DNA from: Citrus sinensis
Lineage: Eukaryota; Streptophyta; Magnoliopsida; Sapindales; Rutaceae
Assembly (NCBI RefSeq): GCF_022201045.2
Contig: NC_068557.1
Coordinates: 2,170,001 to 2,234,000, forward strand
Length of the DNA: 64,000 nucleotides
Reading direction: 5' to 3'
Below the pieces are notes generated by a model, which ran no database searches, was not told the DNA's origin, and worked only from the letters and a program-made list of their open reading frames with translations. Below are positions 21,694-32,953 of this stretch, one piece after another; positions within the stretch are counted from its first letter, which is position 1, and every line of letters begins with the position of its first letter. The position numbers and the translations under genes are program-made.

Positions 21694-23379
21694 ATGGCTT
21701 TGTGGGTTGATGATGCCAGCTCCAACGTGAGTGCAATTATCGCATGTTTAATTGCTCTATTAGCCGTGGTCTATTTCGTGTGGACAAGGAAAACAAATGC
21801 TAAACTTCCACCAGGACCTCGCGGTTTGCCTGTAATAGGATACCTCCCGTTTCTCGGAACTACTGACTTGCACAAGACATTCACGGAATTAGCTGGTGTG
21901 TATGGTCCAATCTTCAAGCTCTGGCTTGGCAAAAAATTGTGTGTAGTGGTGAGCTCACCTTCCCTAGTTAAACAAGTGGTTCGTGATCAAGATATAACAT
22001 TCGCTAACCGCGACCCACCGATAGCTGGACTCGTGGCCTCCTTTGGTGGCAATGATATTTTATTTTCCAATTATGGTCCTGAATGGAGAAAGTTGCGCAA
22101 ATTATTTGTGGGCAAGTTGATGAGTAACGCAAGTCTTGACGCTTGTTATGCTCTAAGAAAACAAGAGGTTAAAAATATAATTAGGGATTTGTATAATAAC
22201 AACAAAACTGGCATTGGCAAGCCCATAGATGTTGGTGAGTTGTCGATCTCAACTTTTGTATGTGTTATACAGAACATGCTATGGGGTGAAGCTCTTGAGT
22301 TAAGAGAGAAAGGGATCAGTAACCTTGGGGCTGAGCTAAAGTTTAAGCTAGCAGAACTCGTGGTGCTAATGGGAACACAGAATATTTCGGATATCATTCC
22401 GTGCTTTCATGGCTTGATATACAAGGTATAGAGAAGAGAACAAAGAAGATTTCTCTATGTTTTGAAAATTTTATCGATTCTGCTGTTGAACAGTACAGAA
22501 ACAAGGTCTCTGTTGTCGAAGGCGAGGGAGGAGCAGGGAACAATATTGAAGGAAGGAATAAAGACTTCTTACAGTTACTCTTGGAGCTTCAGGAAAATGA
22601 GGACAGTGCTTCATCAATTAGCACGATCCAATTGAAGGCCTTGCTCGTGGTATGTTGTGCCACTGCCACAAACTGTTGTACAAGCGCAGCTGTATAAGTT
22701 ATGTGTTTTAACTTATTTTTAATTAGAATTTTATTTATCGTTTTAACAGGACATAATTTCTGGTGGAACCGACACGACAACTACAACGGTGGAATGGACA
22801 ATGACAGAGTTGATGCACAATCCACGAGTAATGAAGAAGGTTCAAGAGGAATTAGCTCAAGTTGTGGGCATGGACAGCTGTGTTGAAGAATTTCACTTGC
22901 CCAAATTAAAATACTTAGATGCTGTGGTGAAAGAAACATTTCGGCTGCATTCTGTGCCCTATTTAGTACCACGTAGGGCAAGCCAAAGTAGCAGCATTGG
23001 TGGCTATACTGTTCCTAAAGATACAACGATTATATTGAATGTTTGGGCAATCCACAGAGATCCTCAAATTTGGGATAACCCCTTAGAATTTGGACCAGAG
23101 AAGTTTTTTAATGATGGTATTGCGAGCAAATTTGATTACTCGGGTAATAATTTTCAGTACTTGCCATTTGGTGCTGGCAGAAGGATGTGTGCAGGGATTG
23201 CTCTGGCAGAGAGGATGCTGATGTTTGTTCTGGCTTCACTGCTGCACTCATTTGATTGGAAATTACCGGCAGGCACAAAGCTAGACTTATCTGAAAAGTT
23301 TGGGATTTTGATTAAGAAAAAGGAGCCTTTGGTTGCTATTCCAACACCAAGACTACCCAATTCAGAGCTCTACCAATAA
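21694..23379 (+). pseudogene. CYP706: CYP706-like P450, copy 4, one-base frameshift
   Basis: Exon 1 is 21694-22649 and exon 2 is 22750-23379, with a 100-bp phase-0 intron. One C is missing near 22399 ('atcattccgtgc' against 'atcattcccgtgc' in copy 5), which shifts the frame and ends translation at 22431 after about 245 residues. The rest is open: I-helix GGTDTT, ETFR, heme loop FGAGRRMCAG. Compared with copy 5 there are also GTPNIS to GTQNIS and LWFENF to LCFENF changes, which suggest relaxed selection. Like copy 5 it has PEKF instead of PERF and a one-residue deletion after RLH. Either a young pseudogene or, if the base is an assembly error, an active gene. Confidence 0.85.
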
Positions 23380-24442
23380 GACAAATGGTTGTGATGGTAT
23401 TGTATCCCCACTGTATTGGAAGATTTGTATGTTATTTCAAGTTCAATCATAATAAGCATATTAATAAATGTCTTCAGGTTGTTATTTTTTCACTGGCACA
23501 ATCTATCATCATACTCGTGTTTTGGAGCTATTGATTTATTTTTGAATTGCAATCTGAAATATATGTACTTTAAATTTCTTACAAGATTTTAAATTTATAT
23601 ACATCTTCAACCCAAAATCTCCCAAAAATTCTAAAATCCAAAATTTTACAAAGCATAGACCAAATTTTTATACCAACTAATTTTTTGATTTATTCTACAC
23701 TTTCTAAAAAGAGAGATGTTTACTCCAATATTTGGACTACAATTATATCTAAGCTTAGGTGCCAAATAATAAATTTATAAGTAAATTGGATTTTGAACAT
23801 GGAGAGAGTTCTAAAACAACTTGCTTAAAGCAAATGAACTGTCCAATTAATTCAATTTTTCAAAAACAAATCTTTAAACATTCAACGGACATTTTCACAA
23901 GCTCCTGGAAAGCACAATGTAAAACCCAACAAAGAATACAAAAAATCTTTGAACTTTTCACAAGCTTCTTGAAGAGATGCGACGTCGCTGCTTTGGTAAC
24001 TCAGAAGGCTCAGAGATCTTTGAGGAAATCATGGTTCGCTTTCTTTTTTATCTTTCTTCCTAATCCTTTCAAATTGTGTGAAGGCCAATATATCCATGAA
24101 TCTAAATCTCTGTAAATTTTTTTTGCCCAAATTTGGATAATTATTTTCTCCATGCACAATATCTATCACTGTATTAGCTGTTTTTATTTATTTATTTATT
24201 TATTTTTGGAGGGGGAGGCAGTTTAGAAGAGCTGGAGGGTGTTCTTGACAGAGCTCAAATTTGTTGTGTGCTCGTTGGGTGGATATATCCATCAAAGATA
24301 TCCCGTACAGTGACATTTGTCGTGATCAAATTATTAGTAGATCAATGATTTCGACATCTGTTTACTGTAATAAAATTTGTCACTATACATTGATGTAAGT
24401 ATTTGATGTGATTTTCTAACTGCTACCGATGGGAAACAGTTA
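23380..24442. other. 3' flank of copy 4 and upstream block
   Basis: Nearly identical to 34655-35697 downstream of copy 5. It includes an H3 relic (23963-24005) and the shared P450 upstream block (24230-24442). The frame at 23759-24115 is matched at 35034 but looks like a by-product of copied flank and not a gene. Confidence 0.65.
23963..24005 (-). pseudogene. Antisense histone H3 fragment
   Basis: 'agcttcttgaagaga' and 'cgctgctttgg' align with the H3 gene at about 45600-45642 (codons for [14 protein letters not shown] on the minus strand), about 36 of 41 bases by eye in the matching copy at 35238. Upstream bases (23820-23940) also match the 3' flank of the H3 gene (45230-45330). Confidence 0.65.
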
Positions 24443-24714
24443 GGTTGCATTTGGGATTGAGGTGTTGTAGTTTTTAAGCTACAACTGCTGTAAAAGAAAA
24501 AAATTATAATTATGAAATAAAAGTTAGTAATATATAGTAAATATAATTTTCAAATAATAATTTTGACAAAATTATTAAAGATATAATATATTTTTTATGA
24601 TACAAGTGAAAAATCACATCAACATAGCTTTCAATCCACAGCAACTAGTGTTTACCAAACACTTTGCTGTAGCTTTTAAGTTACAGCTGCCCAACCTCAA
24701 TCTCAAATGCACCC
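24443..24714. mobile_element. Tourist-like MITE (PIF/Harbinger), 272 bp
   Basis: Ends are GGTTGCATTTGGGATTGAGG on the left and, reversed from the right, GGGTGCATTTGAGATTGAGG. It is flanked by TTA on both sides (24440-24442 and 24715-24717), the usual 3-bp Harbinger target. The homologous site without it is present at 35694-35707 ('aaacagttaatagg'). Related copies are at 10464 and 58757. Confidence 0.85.
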
Positions 24715-24759
24715 TTAATAGGTGATTGAATTTGTGGGATATAGATTCCACATATCTTA

Positions 24760-25345
24760 TGACCTAGTAATTATACAAGTGGTTCGTGATCAAGACACAA
24801 CATTTGCTTCCGACCACCCAACAATCGCTACATTGTTTGCCACCTATAGTGCCAACGATATTGCACGGTCCAATTATGGTCCCCAATCGAAAACGTTGCG
24901 CAAATTATTTCTGGGCAAGATGATAAGTAACGCAAGCCTTGATGCTTGTTATGGTCTAAGAAAACAAGAGGTTAAAAATACTATCAGAGATATATATAAA
25001 ACAACAACCGAAAAAATTGAGCAAATCATGTGTAGGCAAGATGACAAGTAACGCAAGCCTTGATGCTTGTTATGGTCTAAGAAAACAAGAGGTTAATATA
25101 TATATATATATAAATTGGCATTGTCAACTTTAGTATGTTTTATTCAGAACCCGCTGTGGGTTGACGCTAGCATGCTTGCGTTAGGAGACGAGGGGACCAA
25201 TCTTAGGGCTGAGCTAAAATATAAGCTTGTAGAGATCATCTTGCTAATGGTAATGTTTTCCGATGCTGGTTTAATTCATGGTATAAAAAGGAGAACAAAG
25301 AAGATTTTTCTATGCTTTGAAAATATTATAATTTTTAGTTTATAA
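24760..25345 (+). pseudogene. P450 exon 1 pseudogene with internal duplication
   Basis: As at 10671, the upstream block joins directly to 'IQVVRDQDTTFA', so the N-terminal 80 residues are missing. A 62-bp segment is present twice (24914-24975 and 25035-25096, one mismatch). Several indels follow, and homology ends near 25340 in 'KKIFLCFENIII'. Confidence 0.8.
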
Positions 25346-25932
25346 TTTTTAATAAAATCTCTCATTGATAGCCAAACAACTAAAATTTTTGTAAAACTTT
25401 TGTGGACTTTTGATCACGTATGGTGCCAATGTATTGCGTGGTCCTATTATGGTTCCAAATGGAGAAAGTTGCACAAGTTTTTTGAGTACCAGAAGATCAG
25501 TAATGTAAGCCTTGACGGTTGTTATGGTCTAAGAAAACAAGAGGTTAAAAATTCTATCTGGGATTTTTATAACAACAACACAATTGGCAAGCCCATTGAC
25601 ATTGGTGAATTGTCAGTTTCAACCTTGGTAAGTGCGATTCAGAACATGCTGTGGGGTGAAACGCTTGAAATAACAAAGAAATGGATTTACTAATATTGGG
25701 GCTGGGCTAAGATTTAAGCTTGCAGAACTCACGGTGCTAGAGGGAACACCGAATATTTTGGATATCTTTCCAGTGCTTTCATGGTTTAATATACAAGGTT
25801 TTCAGAGGATAGCAAAGAAGATTTCTCTATGGTTTTAAATATTATCAATTCTACTGCTGAACGCTATAGAAACAACGTCTCTATTGTCAAAGGTGAAGAA
25901 GCAGCAGCAGCAGGGAACAATATTGAAGGAAG

Positions 25933-26363
25933 TGTTGAAAAATCATGCACATGGCATGCAAATTCAAGAAAGCATGCAATTTTTCAAAGAGCTACCAAAC
26001 AATTGAAGAAAAAATGAAAAGTTGGCAAATTTGTCAAATTTGCCAAATGGACACCATTTACATATTTGCATGGGTTAGGTGGAATAGTTCTAGCTTCAAG
26101 CCTATAAATAGAGAGCATTTCTTCATTTCATTGTATCCCAAAATTGTTAAGCTTATAAGTTTCTAAGCTTTTGAGAAAAGTGAGAGAAGCGTGTCTGGGA
26201 AATTTATCTTTCCTGCAGAGTGTGAGAGTACTGGGTATATTTAGATTTCTGGGAAGTGAGATTCGTAACTCAAATATTGTACTCTATTAATTGTTAAATA
26301 AACAATTATTCTTTCTTGCCTCCGTGGATGTAGGTTTAATTACCGAACCACGTTAAATTCTTG
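25933..26363 (+). repeat. Partial 5' LTR of the copia element
   Basis: Matches 29806-30267 except for two extra 21-bp units in the 3' copy and scattered substitutions. It breaks off at 'aaattcttgt'. TATA-like 'ctataaataga' near 26101. Confidence 0.85.
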
Positions 26364-29300
26364 TGCCTTTTGTCATGAAAAGGGCCATTGGAGGAAAGAT
26401 TGTCCAAAGGCTCAAAAGAGAGATGGGAAGAAACCAGCAGCAGCAAACATGGCACGGAAAGATGAGGGCTCTGATTATTCACTAAGTATTACTCCTGCAG
26501 CATACATGGCTAGTTCGAGCGAGTGGATACTTGATACTGGAGCAACTTATCATTTGTGTCATATTAAGGAATGGTTTACGGATTTTCGTAATCTGGAATC
26601 CGGTGCAGTTGTGATGGGGAATGATCAACATTGTCACACAATGGGAATAGGAACAATTCGGCTCAAAATGTTTGATGGAATGGTCAGAGAACTCAAAGAG
26701 GTTAGATTTGTTCCAGCTTTAAAGAAAAATCTAATTTTTGTGGGTGCTTTGGAAGCTAAAGGCTTCAAGGTTACCATTGAAGATGGCACAATGAAGTTTA
26801 CACTTGGGGCTATGGTGATTCTGCAAGGGGTTCGGCGTCACAATCTGTACTATTTGAAGGGAGGTACAACTGATGAAGCAAATGTTGTTGAGGCGCACAG
26901 TGACACCACCAAGCTATGGCATGTACGACTGGGACATTCTGGAGAGAAGTCTTTGCAAACTCTGATGAGGCATGGACTCTTAAAAGGTACCAAAACCTGT
27001 AAATTAAATTTCTGTGAGCATTGTGTAGTAAGCAAGAAAACAAGGGTCAAGTTTGGTACGGCTAATCACGATACTCGTGAGATCCTTGAATATGTTCACA
27101 GTGATGTATGGGGACCAACCAAGACTGCATCAATTGGTGGAAGCCATTATTTTGTTACATTTGTTGATGATTTCTCTAAACGTGTGTGGGTGTACACCAT
27201 GCGAGTAAAGGATGAGGTTCTAGAGATTTTCGTAAAATGGAAGAAATTGGTGGAGACTCAAACTGGCAGAAAGATCAAAGTATTACGATCTGATAATGGG
27301 GGTGAATATACTTCTTATCCATTCTTGTAAGTATGCCAGAATGAGGGTATTAAAAGACATTTCACTGTGAGACATACTCTGCAGCAAAATGGTGTGGCTA
27401 AGCGTATGAATCGTACTTTTCTGGAGAAGGTACGGTGTATGTTATCTAATGCTGGTTTAGATAAAAAGTTTTGGGCTGAAGCTGTGAGCTACGCAAGTCA
27501 CTTGATAAACCGGTTGCCTTCTGCTGCAATTGGAGGTAAAACTCTTATGGAAATGTGGTCTGGAAAGCATGCACAAGACTATGATTCCCTTCGTATATTC
27601 GAGTGTCCAGCTTATTATCATGTCAAAGATGGTAAACTAGATCCTCGTGCTAGAAAAGCTATCTTTGTGGGATTCAAAGGTGGAGTAAAGGGCTTCAAGC
27701 TTTGGGATCTCGAAGACTAAATGTTTGTGTGTAGCAGAGATGTTTCATTTGATGAAGCTTCAATGATGAAAGCTTCAATGATGAAAGCTTCAAGTTCTCT
27801 GCAGGTAGAGAACAAGACCAAAGAGGTATTGCAGCGGGTGGAGTTTGATGTAACTCTATATGTACCAGTTAGTTCTACATCAAAGAAGGGTTCAACTATA
27901 GAGGTGACACCTAGAGTTGAAGAAGAGGTTGTTTCTTCTGATGTCCCACAAAATGAAGAAATAATTGATAATGTAGATAATGATGATTTTATAGCAACAA
28001 GGAGGCCAAGAAGAGAGATAAAGAAACCCGGATGGCTTACTAAAGATATGGTGGTAGCTTATGCACTTCCAGTTATTGATGATGACATCCCCAACACTTT
28101 CGGTGAAGCATTACGCAGCAGTGAAAGTGATCAGTGGAAGTTAGCCATGGAGGAAGAGATAAAATCTCTCCATCAAAACCAGACTTGGGAACTTGTAAAG
28201 TTACCAAAGGGGAAAAAGGCTATTGGGAATAAATGGGTCTACACTAAAAAGCAAGGATCTCCAAATCAATCAACTCCTCGATATAAGGCAAGGCTCGTGG
28301 CAAAAGGTTTTGCTCAAAAGGAAGGTATTGACTACAATGAAGTTTTCTCTCCAGTTGTAAAACATACTTCCATTCGTATCCTGCTTGCCTTAGTTGCAGA
28401 ATATGAGTTAGAGTTGTCTCAATTGGATGTTAAGATGGCGTTCTTACATGGAGATTTGGAGGAGGAAATCTATATGATTCAGCCTTGTGGTTTCAAAGTT
28501 GTTGGAAAGGAGAATCATGTATGTAGATTGATTAAATTTTTGTACGGACTGAAGCAGTCGCCAAGGCAGTGGTACAAAAGATTTGATCAATTTATACAAG
28601 GGCAGAAATTCACCAGAAGTGAACACGATCATTGTGTTTACTTTAGAAGACTACTAGATGGAGCTTTCATTTATTTGTTACTCTATGTCGACGATATGCT
28701 TATAGCTTCAAAGAATAGAGATGAAATCGAAAGATTAAAGAAGCAGTTGGCTTCTGAGTTCGAGATGAAAGACTTAGGTGATGCAAAGAGAATACTTGGG
28801 ATGGAGATTCGTAGAGACAAGAAGAATGGGAGCGTATGGTTGACTCAAAAGTCTTATTTGAAGAAAGTGCTAGAAAGATTCGGTATGGATGACAAAACTA
28901 AACCGGTATGTACACCTCTAGCTCCTCATTTCAAATTAAGCTCTTCTTCATATCCTAAATCTCAAGAGGAGCGCGATTATATGGCTCGTGTTCCATATGC
29001 TAGTGATGTGGGTAGTCTTATGTATGCTATGGTATGCACAAGGCCCGATATATCTCAAGCAGTGAGCATGGTTAGTAGATACATGCACAATCCTGGTAAA
29101 AATCAATGGCTTGCGGTAAAGTGGATTCTCCGATATCTGTATGGGACAGTTGATGTTGGGTTATTATTCAAGAAGGATTGTGGTCAACAATGTGTTGGGT
29201 ATTGTGATTCTGATTTTACTGGAGACCTTGACACGTGAAGATCAACAACGGGCTACGTATTCACATTGGGTGGAGGTCCGGTTAGCTGGAGGTCGATTCT

Positions 29301-29657
29301 ACAATCGACAATTGCTCTGTCCACTACGGAAGCAGAGTATATGGCAGCAACTGAAGTTATAAAAGAAGCTATCTGGTTGAAAGGTTTGTTAGGTGATTTG
29401 GGAGTAATCCAGGAGAACATTACGGTCTTCTGTGATAATTAAAGTGCGATATTCCTTGCGAAGAATCAAACATATCACGCTCGGACGAAGCACATAGATG
29501 TGAAATATCATTATGTGAGGGAGATTATCGAGAGCGATGTTGTGTTGTTGAGAAAGATTGATACCAAAGATAATCTATCAGATATGTTGACGAAGGTAGT
29601 TTCTGGAGTTAAGTTTCAACATTGCTTGAAACTAATTCAAATCATTCGATTGTGTTA
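26362..29657 (+). pseudogene. Copia pol (zinc knuckle to RNase H), nonsense-mutated
   Basis: A single frame encodes, in order: the zinc knuckle CAFCHEKGHWRKDC at 26362-26403, protease DTGATYHLC near 26535, the HHCC and integrase core (VHSDVWGP near 27100, LRSDNGGEY near 27288, NGVAKRMNRT near 27400), reverse transcriptase with YVDDM near 28684, and RNase H to about 29657. Stops are at 27328-27330, 27718-27720, 29236-29238 (TGA where CGA is expected) and near 29440 (TAA where CAA is expected). The integrase Glu is Lys. Aside from stops there are no frameshifts, so the copy is fairly young. Confidence 0.88.
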
Positions 29658-29805
29658 AGTTATGTCCTTAGGGAATTTTGAACTACAGTTGGCTTGATCC
29701 CAAATTTTGGGTACGTAGGCAGTCACAGAGATGTAGCCACTTTTGGGGATGATGGTTCATTGGTAGTCGGCTCAGATTTGGACAAATTTTGCCTAGGTGG
29801 AGAAT

Positions 29806-30337
29806 TGTTGAAAAATCATACACGTGGCATGCAAATTCAAGAAAGTATGCAATTTTTCAAAGAGCTACCAAACAATTGAAGAAAAAAATGAAAAGTTGGC
29901 AAATTTGTCAAATTTGCCAAATGGACACCATTGACATATTTGCATGGGTTAGGTGGAATAGTGCTTGGGTTAGGTGGAATAGTACTTGGGTTAGGTGGAA
30001 TAGTTCTAGCTTCAAGCCTATAAATAGATAGCCTTTCGTCATTTCATTGCATCCCAAAATTGTTAAGCTTATAAGTTTTTAAGCTTTTGAGAGAAGTGAG
30101 AGAAGTGTATCTGGGGAATTTATCTTTTCTGCAGAGTGTGAGAGTACTGGGTATATTTAGGTTTCTGGGAACTGAGATTCGTTACTCAAATATTGTACTC
30201 TATTAATTGTTAAATAAACAATTATTCTTTCTTGCCTCCGTGGATGTAGGTTTAATTACCGAACCACGTTAAATTCTTGTATCTTTTATTCTTCTATAAT
30301 TATTTGGTACGCTTGATTCCGCATTCCGCTCACAACA
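29806..30337 (+). repeat. 3' LTR of the copia element
   Basis: Complete LTR with TG...CA ends. Three tandem units of 21 bp (tgggttaggtggaatagt plus 3 bases) lie at about 29944-30007 just before the TATA region, where the 5' LTR has one. Confidence 0.9.
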
Positions 30338-30760
30338 GGAAGGAATAAGGACTTGGTGCAGTTACTCTTGGAGCTTCAAGGTAAAGAAGACAATGCTTCA
30401 TCAATTAGCATGACGCAATTTAAGAGCTTGCTCGTGGAATGTTTGCGCAACTAGCCACAGACAGTTACAGAAACTGAGTTTGGCATATTACGACCGTTTC
30501 TGGTGATTATATAATTATTTGTGGCTTTTTTTTTTAATTGGAATTTTATTGTAATTTTCTTAACAGGATATAATTTAGGGTGGAACCAACACCACAACTA
30601 TAATGGTGGAATGGACAATGGCATAATTGATACAGCATCCACAAGTAATAGAGAATGTACAGGTAGAACTAAATCGGGCCGTGGCCATCGACAGCCATGT
30701 TGAAGAATTTCACCTACCTAAGTTAAAATATTTAGATGCTGTGGTGAAAGAAACATTCTG

Positions 30761-32099
30761 CACTGTAATATAATATATGAATCATATGTCCTCTATTGTT
30801 TTTTTATTTTTCTCTTTTTTTCAATAGCTTAATCTATCGTTAAAATCTTCTGAAATTCTAAATTAATATACATTCAACCTAGAGTTCAAGCCAAAGTTTT
30901 ATTGAGCATTAAAAAAAAATATCTACGACTCAAAATTTTGCGGAGTATAAATTAAAAATTATGCGCCTACTAAGAGACAAAAAATAAATGATACACATTA
31001 TCCAATCAAAGGCGAACAAGAGATTATTAACAATAACTTAATAATAAAATTATAAGGAATTAAAAAGAAATGGTACCTAGAAACACATCACAGCCATTTA
31101 AACAATCACTTACCCATAAAATCCAAACATATAAACTATTGTTGGGGGGGGGGGGGGGGGGGGGTGTTCAGGTCATGATACCTTTGGGTTTCATGATAAT
31201 CAAAATTGCAATACCATTAAAGACTCAAAAATCAAAAAAATCATAGCCAATAAAAGAGAAAAAATAACCCACAAAAAACCCTGGGTTGCCTTGGAACCAC
31301 GGCTTTGGCTTCCATTTTTCAATTCTTGGCGACAAGTAATTTCTTGTTTGTTTACAAAGATGACGGCTGATTAATGAAGCTCTATTAACAATGAATGAAT
31401 CAAAAAACTGGCGCCTTGAAAAGACTAACGGTCATATTTTTCAACTCCGAATTAGTGCCGTTTGATGAGTCCTTGCCAAAACAATCACTCGGCAAATAAC
31501 AATCATTTTTCAACCAGCAAAACTCATTCATTGTATTTCACCTTAGTCAAGATTTAAAAATTGTTTCAAAATAAGCCTAGTGGTTAGAACCCAAGCGTCA
31601 CAATTTTGAGGTCATGGGTTTGAGCCCCCACAACGTATTGTGGGGGTTAATTTTCTTCTTCAATTTGAGTGAAAATAGTTCTCTCCCTTTCGAAATGTGG
31701 GTGGATTGGACGTCCCTCAAATATTAGAGAGGGTTAAAATTTGAATTGTACTATATAAGATTTGTAAATTAGTCTCAGTAATTGTCTGATTGTAAATATC
31801 AATATACTAATCTAATTAAATATGAGTTGTAATATGAGCGTTAGTCTCATGTAATTAAAAAAAAAATGTTTCAAAATAGGATTCTTAAAAGGTTGGGGAA
31901 ATGGCCATCAATATCCCCAACTTTCCAAAAAGAGACACCAAGACCCCTTTTGACCATAATACCCTTTACTTCTATTATCCCTAAAAAATTGACTCTAATG
32001 TTTTATAATAAATAAAAATATAACATTAAAATAAATGTAATAGTATATACATTTTAAAATAGTTTCAATATTTAAAAACCATTTTAATATTTTAAATCC

Positions 32100-32147
<48 letters not shown>

Positions 32148-32953
32148 AATAAAAACATATTATTAAAATAAATGCATTAAAATTTAAACCATTTTAATAT
32201 TTTTAAAGGAAGATGATTCTCTCTCTCGAAATTTTTTATCTTGTGCTACAAACTAAAAACTTATGCCATTTCATTAACCACAGAGATCTTTGAGGAAATG
32301 ATGCTTCGGCGCCGCCCCCCCCCCCCCCCCCCCCCCCCCCCCGCCCCCGGCGCCAAAAAGAGTCCTTCCATATTGTGTGAAGGCTAATATATCGATGAAT
32401 CTAGAGTTCTTTAAATTTTTTGTTTTACTCAATTCGAGATAATAATTCAATCATAGATAATATTTGTATGAGCTGATTGCGTGGAGGGAGCGGTAATTGA
32501 AATCTAATTGAAAACAGCAGAAGGCTGTTCTTGACAGATCTCAAATTTATTACGGACACGTTGGGAGACATCTCTATCATAGATATCCCCATGCAGTGAT
32601 ATTTGTCGTGATCTAATTTTTAGTAAATCCCCATGCAGTGATATTTGTCGTGATCTAATTATTAGTAAAATCTATGATTTCGCTACTGTGATACAATTTG
32701 TCACTACTCTACATTAATCTAAATGTCTGATGAGATTTGTAATTGCTTCCGACCGGAAAACAGTTAATAGGTTGATTGAATATGTGTGGTAAAGATTCCA
32801 CGTATCTCATGACAGAATGCTGACCACTGGAACCCTATCTACTTTTACGCGATTAATTCACGAGCTTAGGCACGACAATTGCAATACAAATTATCCCCTC
32901 GTCATATATTTCGTTAAAATTCATTCTGAAACACTAAAACTAAACAATCGAAT
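30761..32953. repeat. Upstream region of copy 5: duplicated block, SINE, homopolymers
   Basis: 31221-32095 matches 15964-16930, and 32205-32953 matches 20090-20538. A G run of about 21 lies at 31143-31164, a (TA)n run at about 32102-32145, and a C run of about 25 at 32317-32342 bordered by GGCGCC. A 40-bp duplication ('atccccatgcagtgatattt' and onward) lies at about 32587-32670. The last 200 bp are the shared P450 promoter and leader. No gene. Confidence 0.75.
31573..31862 (+). mobile_element. tRNA-derived SINE (duplicated copy)
   Basis: Same SINE at the same site as 16362-16634, copied with the surrounding block. Its B box reads gggtttgagccc. Flanking 'aattgtttcaaaat' and 'atgtttcaaaat' are the remains of the target duplication. 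Confidence 0.75.

Larger units (their letters stand above)
25933..30337 (+). mobile_element. Ty1/copia retrotransposon with internal deletion
   Basis: Exact 5-bp target duplication GGAAG at 25928-25932 and 30338-30342. The 3' LTR is complete (29806-30337, 532 bp, TGTTGAAAAATC...CTCACAACA). The 5' LTR keeps only its first 430 bp (25933 to about 26363) and is fused to the gag zinc knuckle, so the LTR end, primer site and most of gag are gone. Pol spans 26362-29657 in one frame with several nonsense codons. The polypurine-like 'aggtggagaat' precedes the 3' LTR. It cannot transpose by itself. Confidence 0.92.
25400..30760 (+). pseudogene. P450 pseudogene split by a copia insertion
   Basis: The left part, 25400-25932, holds exon 1 from about residue 100 (YGSKWRKLHK, CYGLRKQEVKN, IDIGELSVSTL) to NNIEG. 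The right part, 30338-30760, resumes with 'gaataaggacttg' (LVQLLLELQ), intron and start of exon 2 to 'AVVKETF', where it ends. Stops occur (tag within DII-GGT) and the splice donor GTATGT has become GAATGT. It was probably dead before or soon after the insertion. Confidence 0.85.

Noticed and set aside
23759..24115. 118-codon frame repeated at 35034 (110 codons)
   Set aside because: Conservation comes from recent duplication of the flank, and part of it is antisense H3 sequence. No domain or plausible gene structure.
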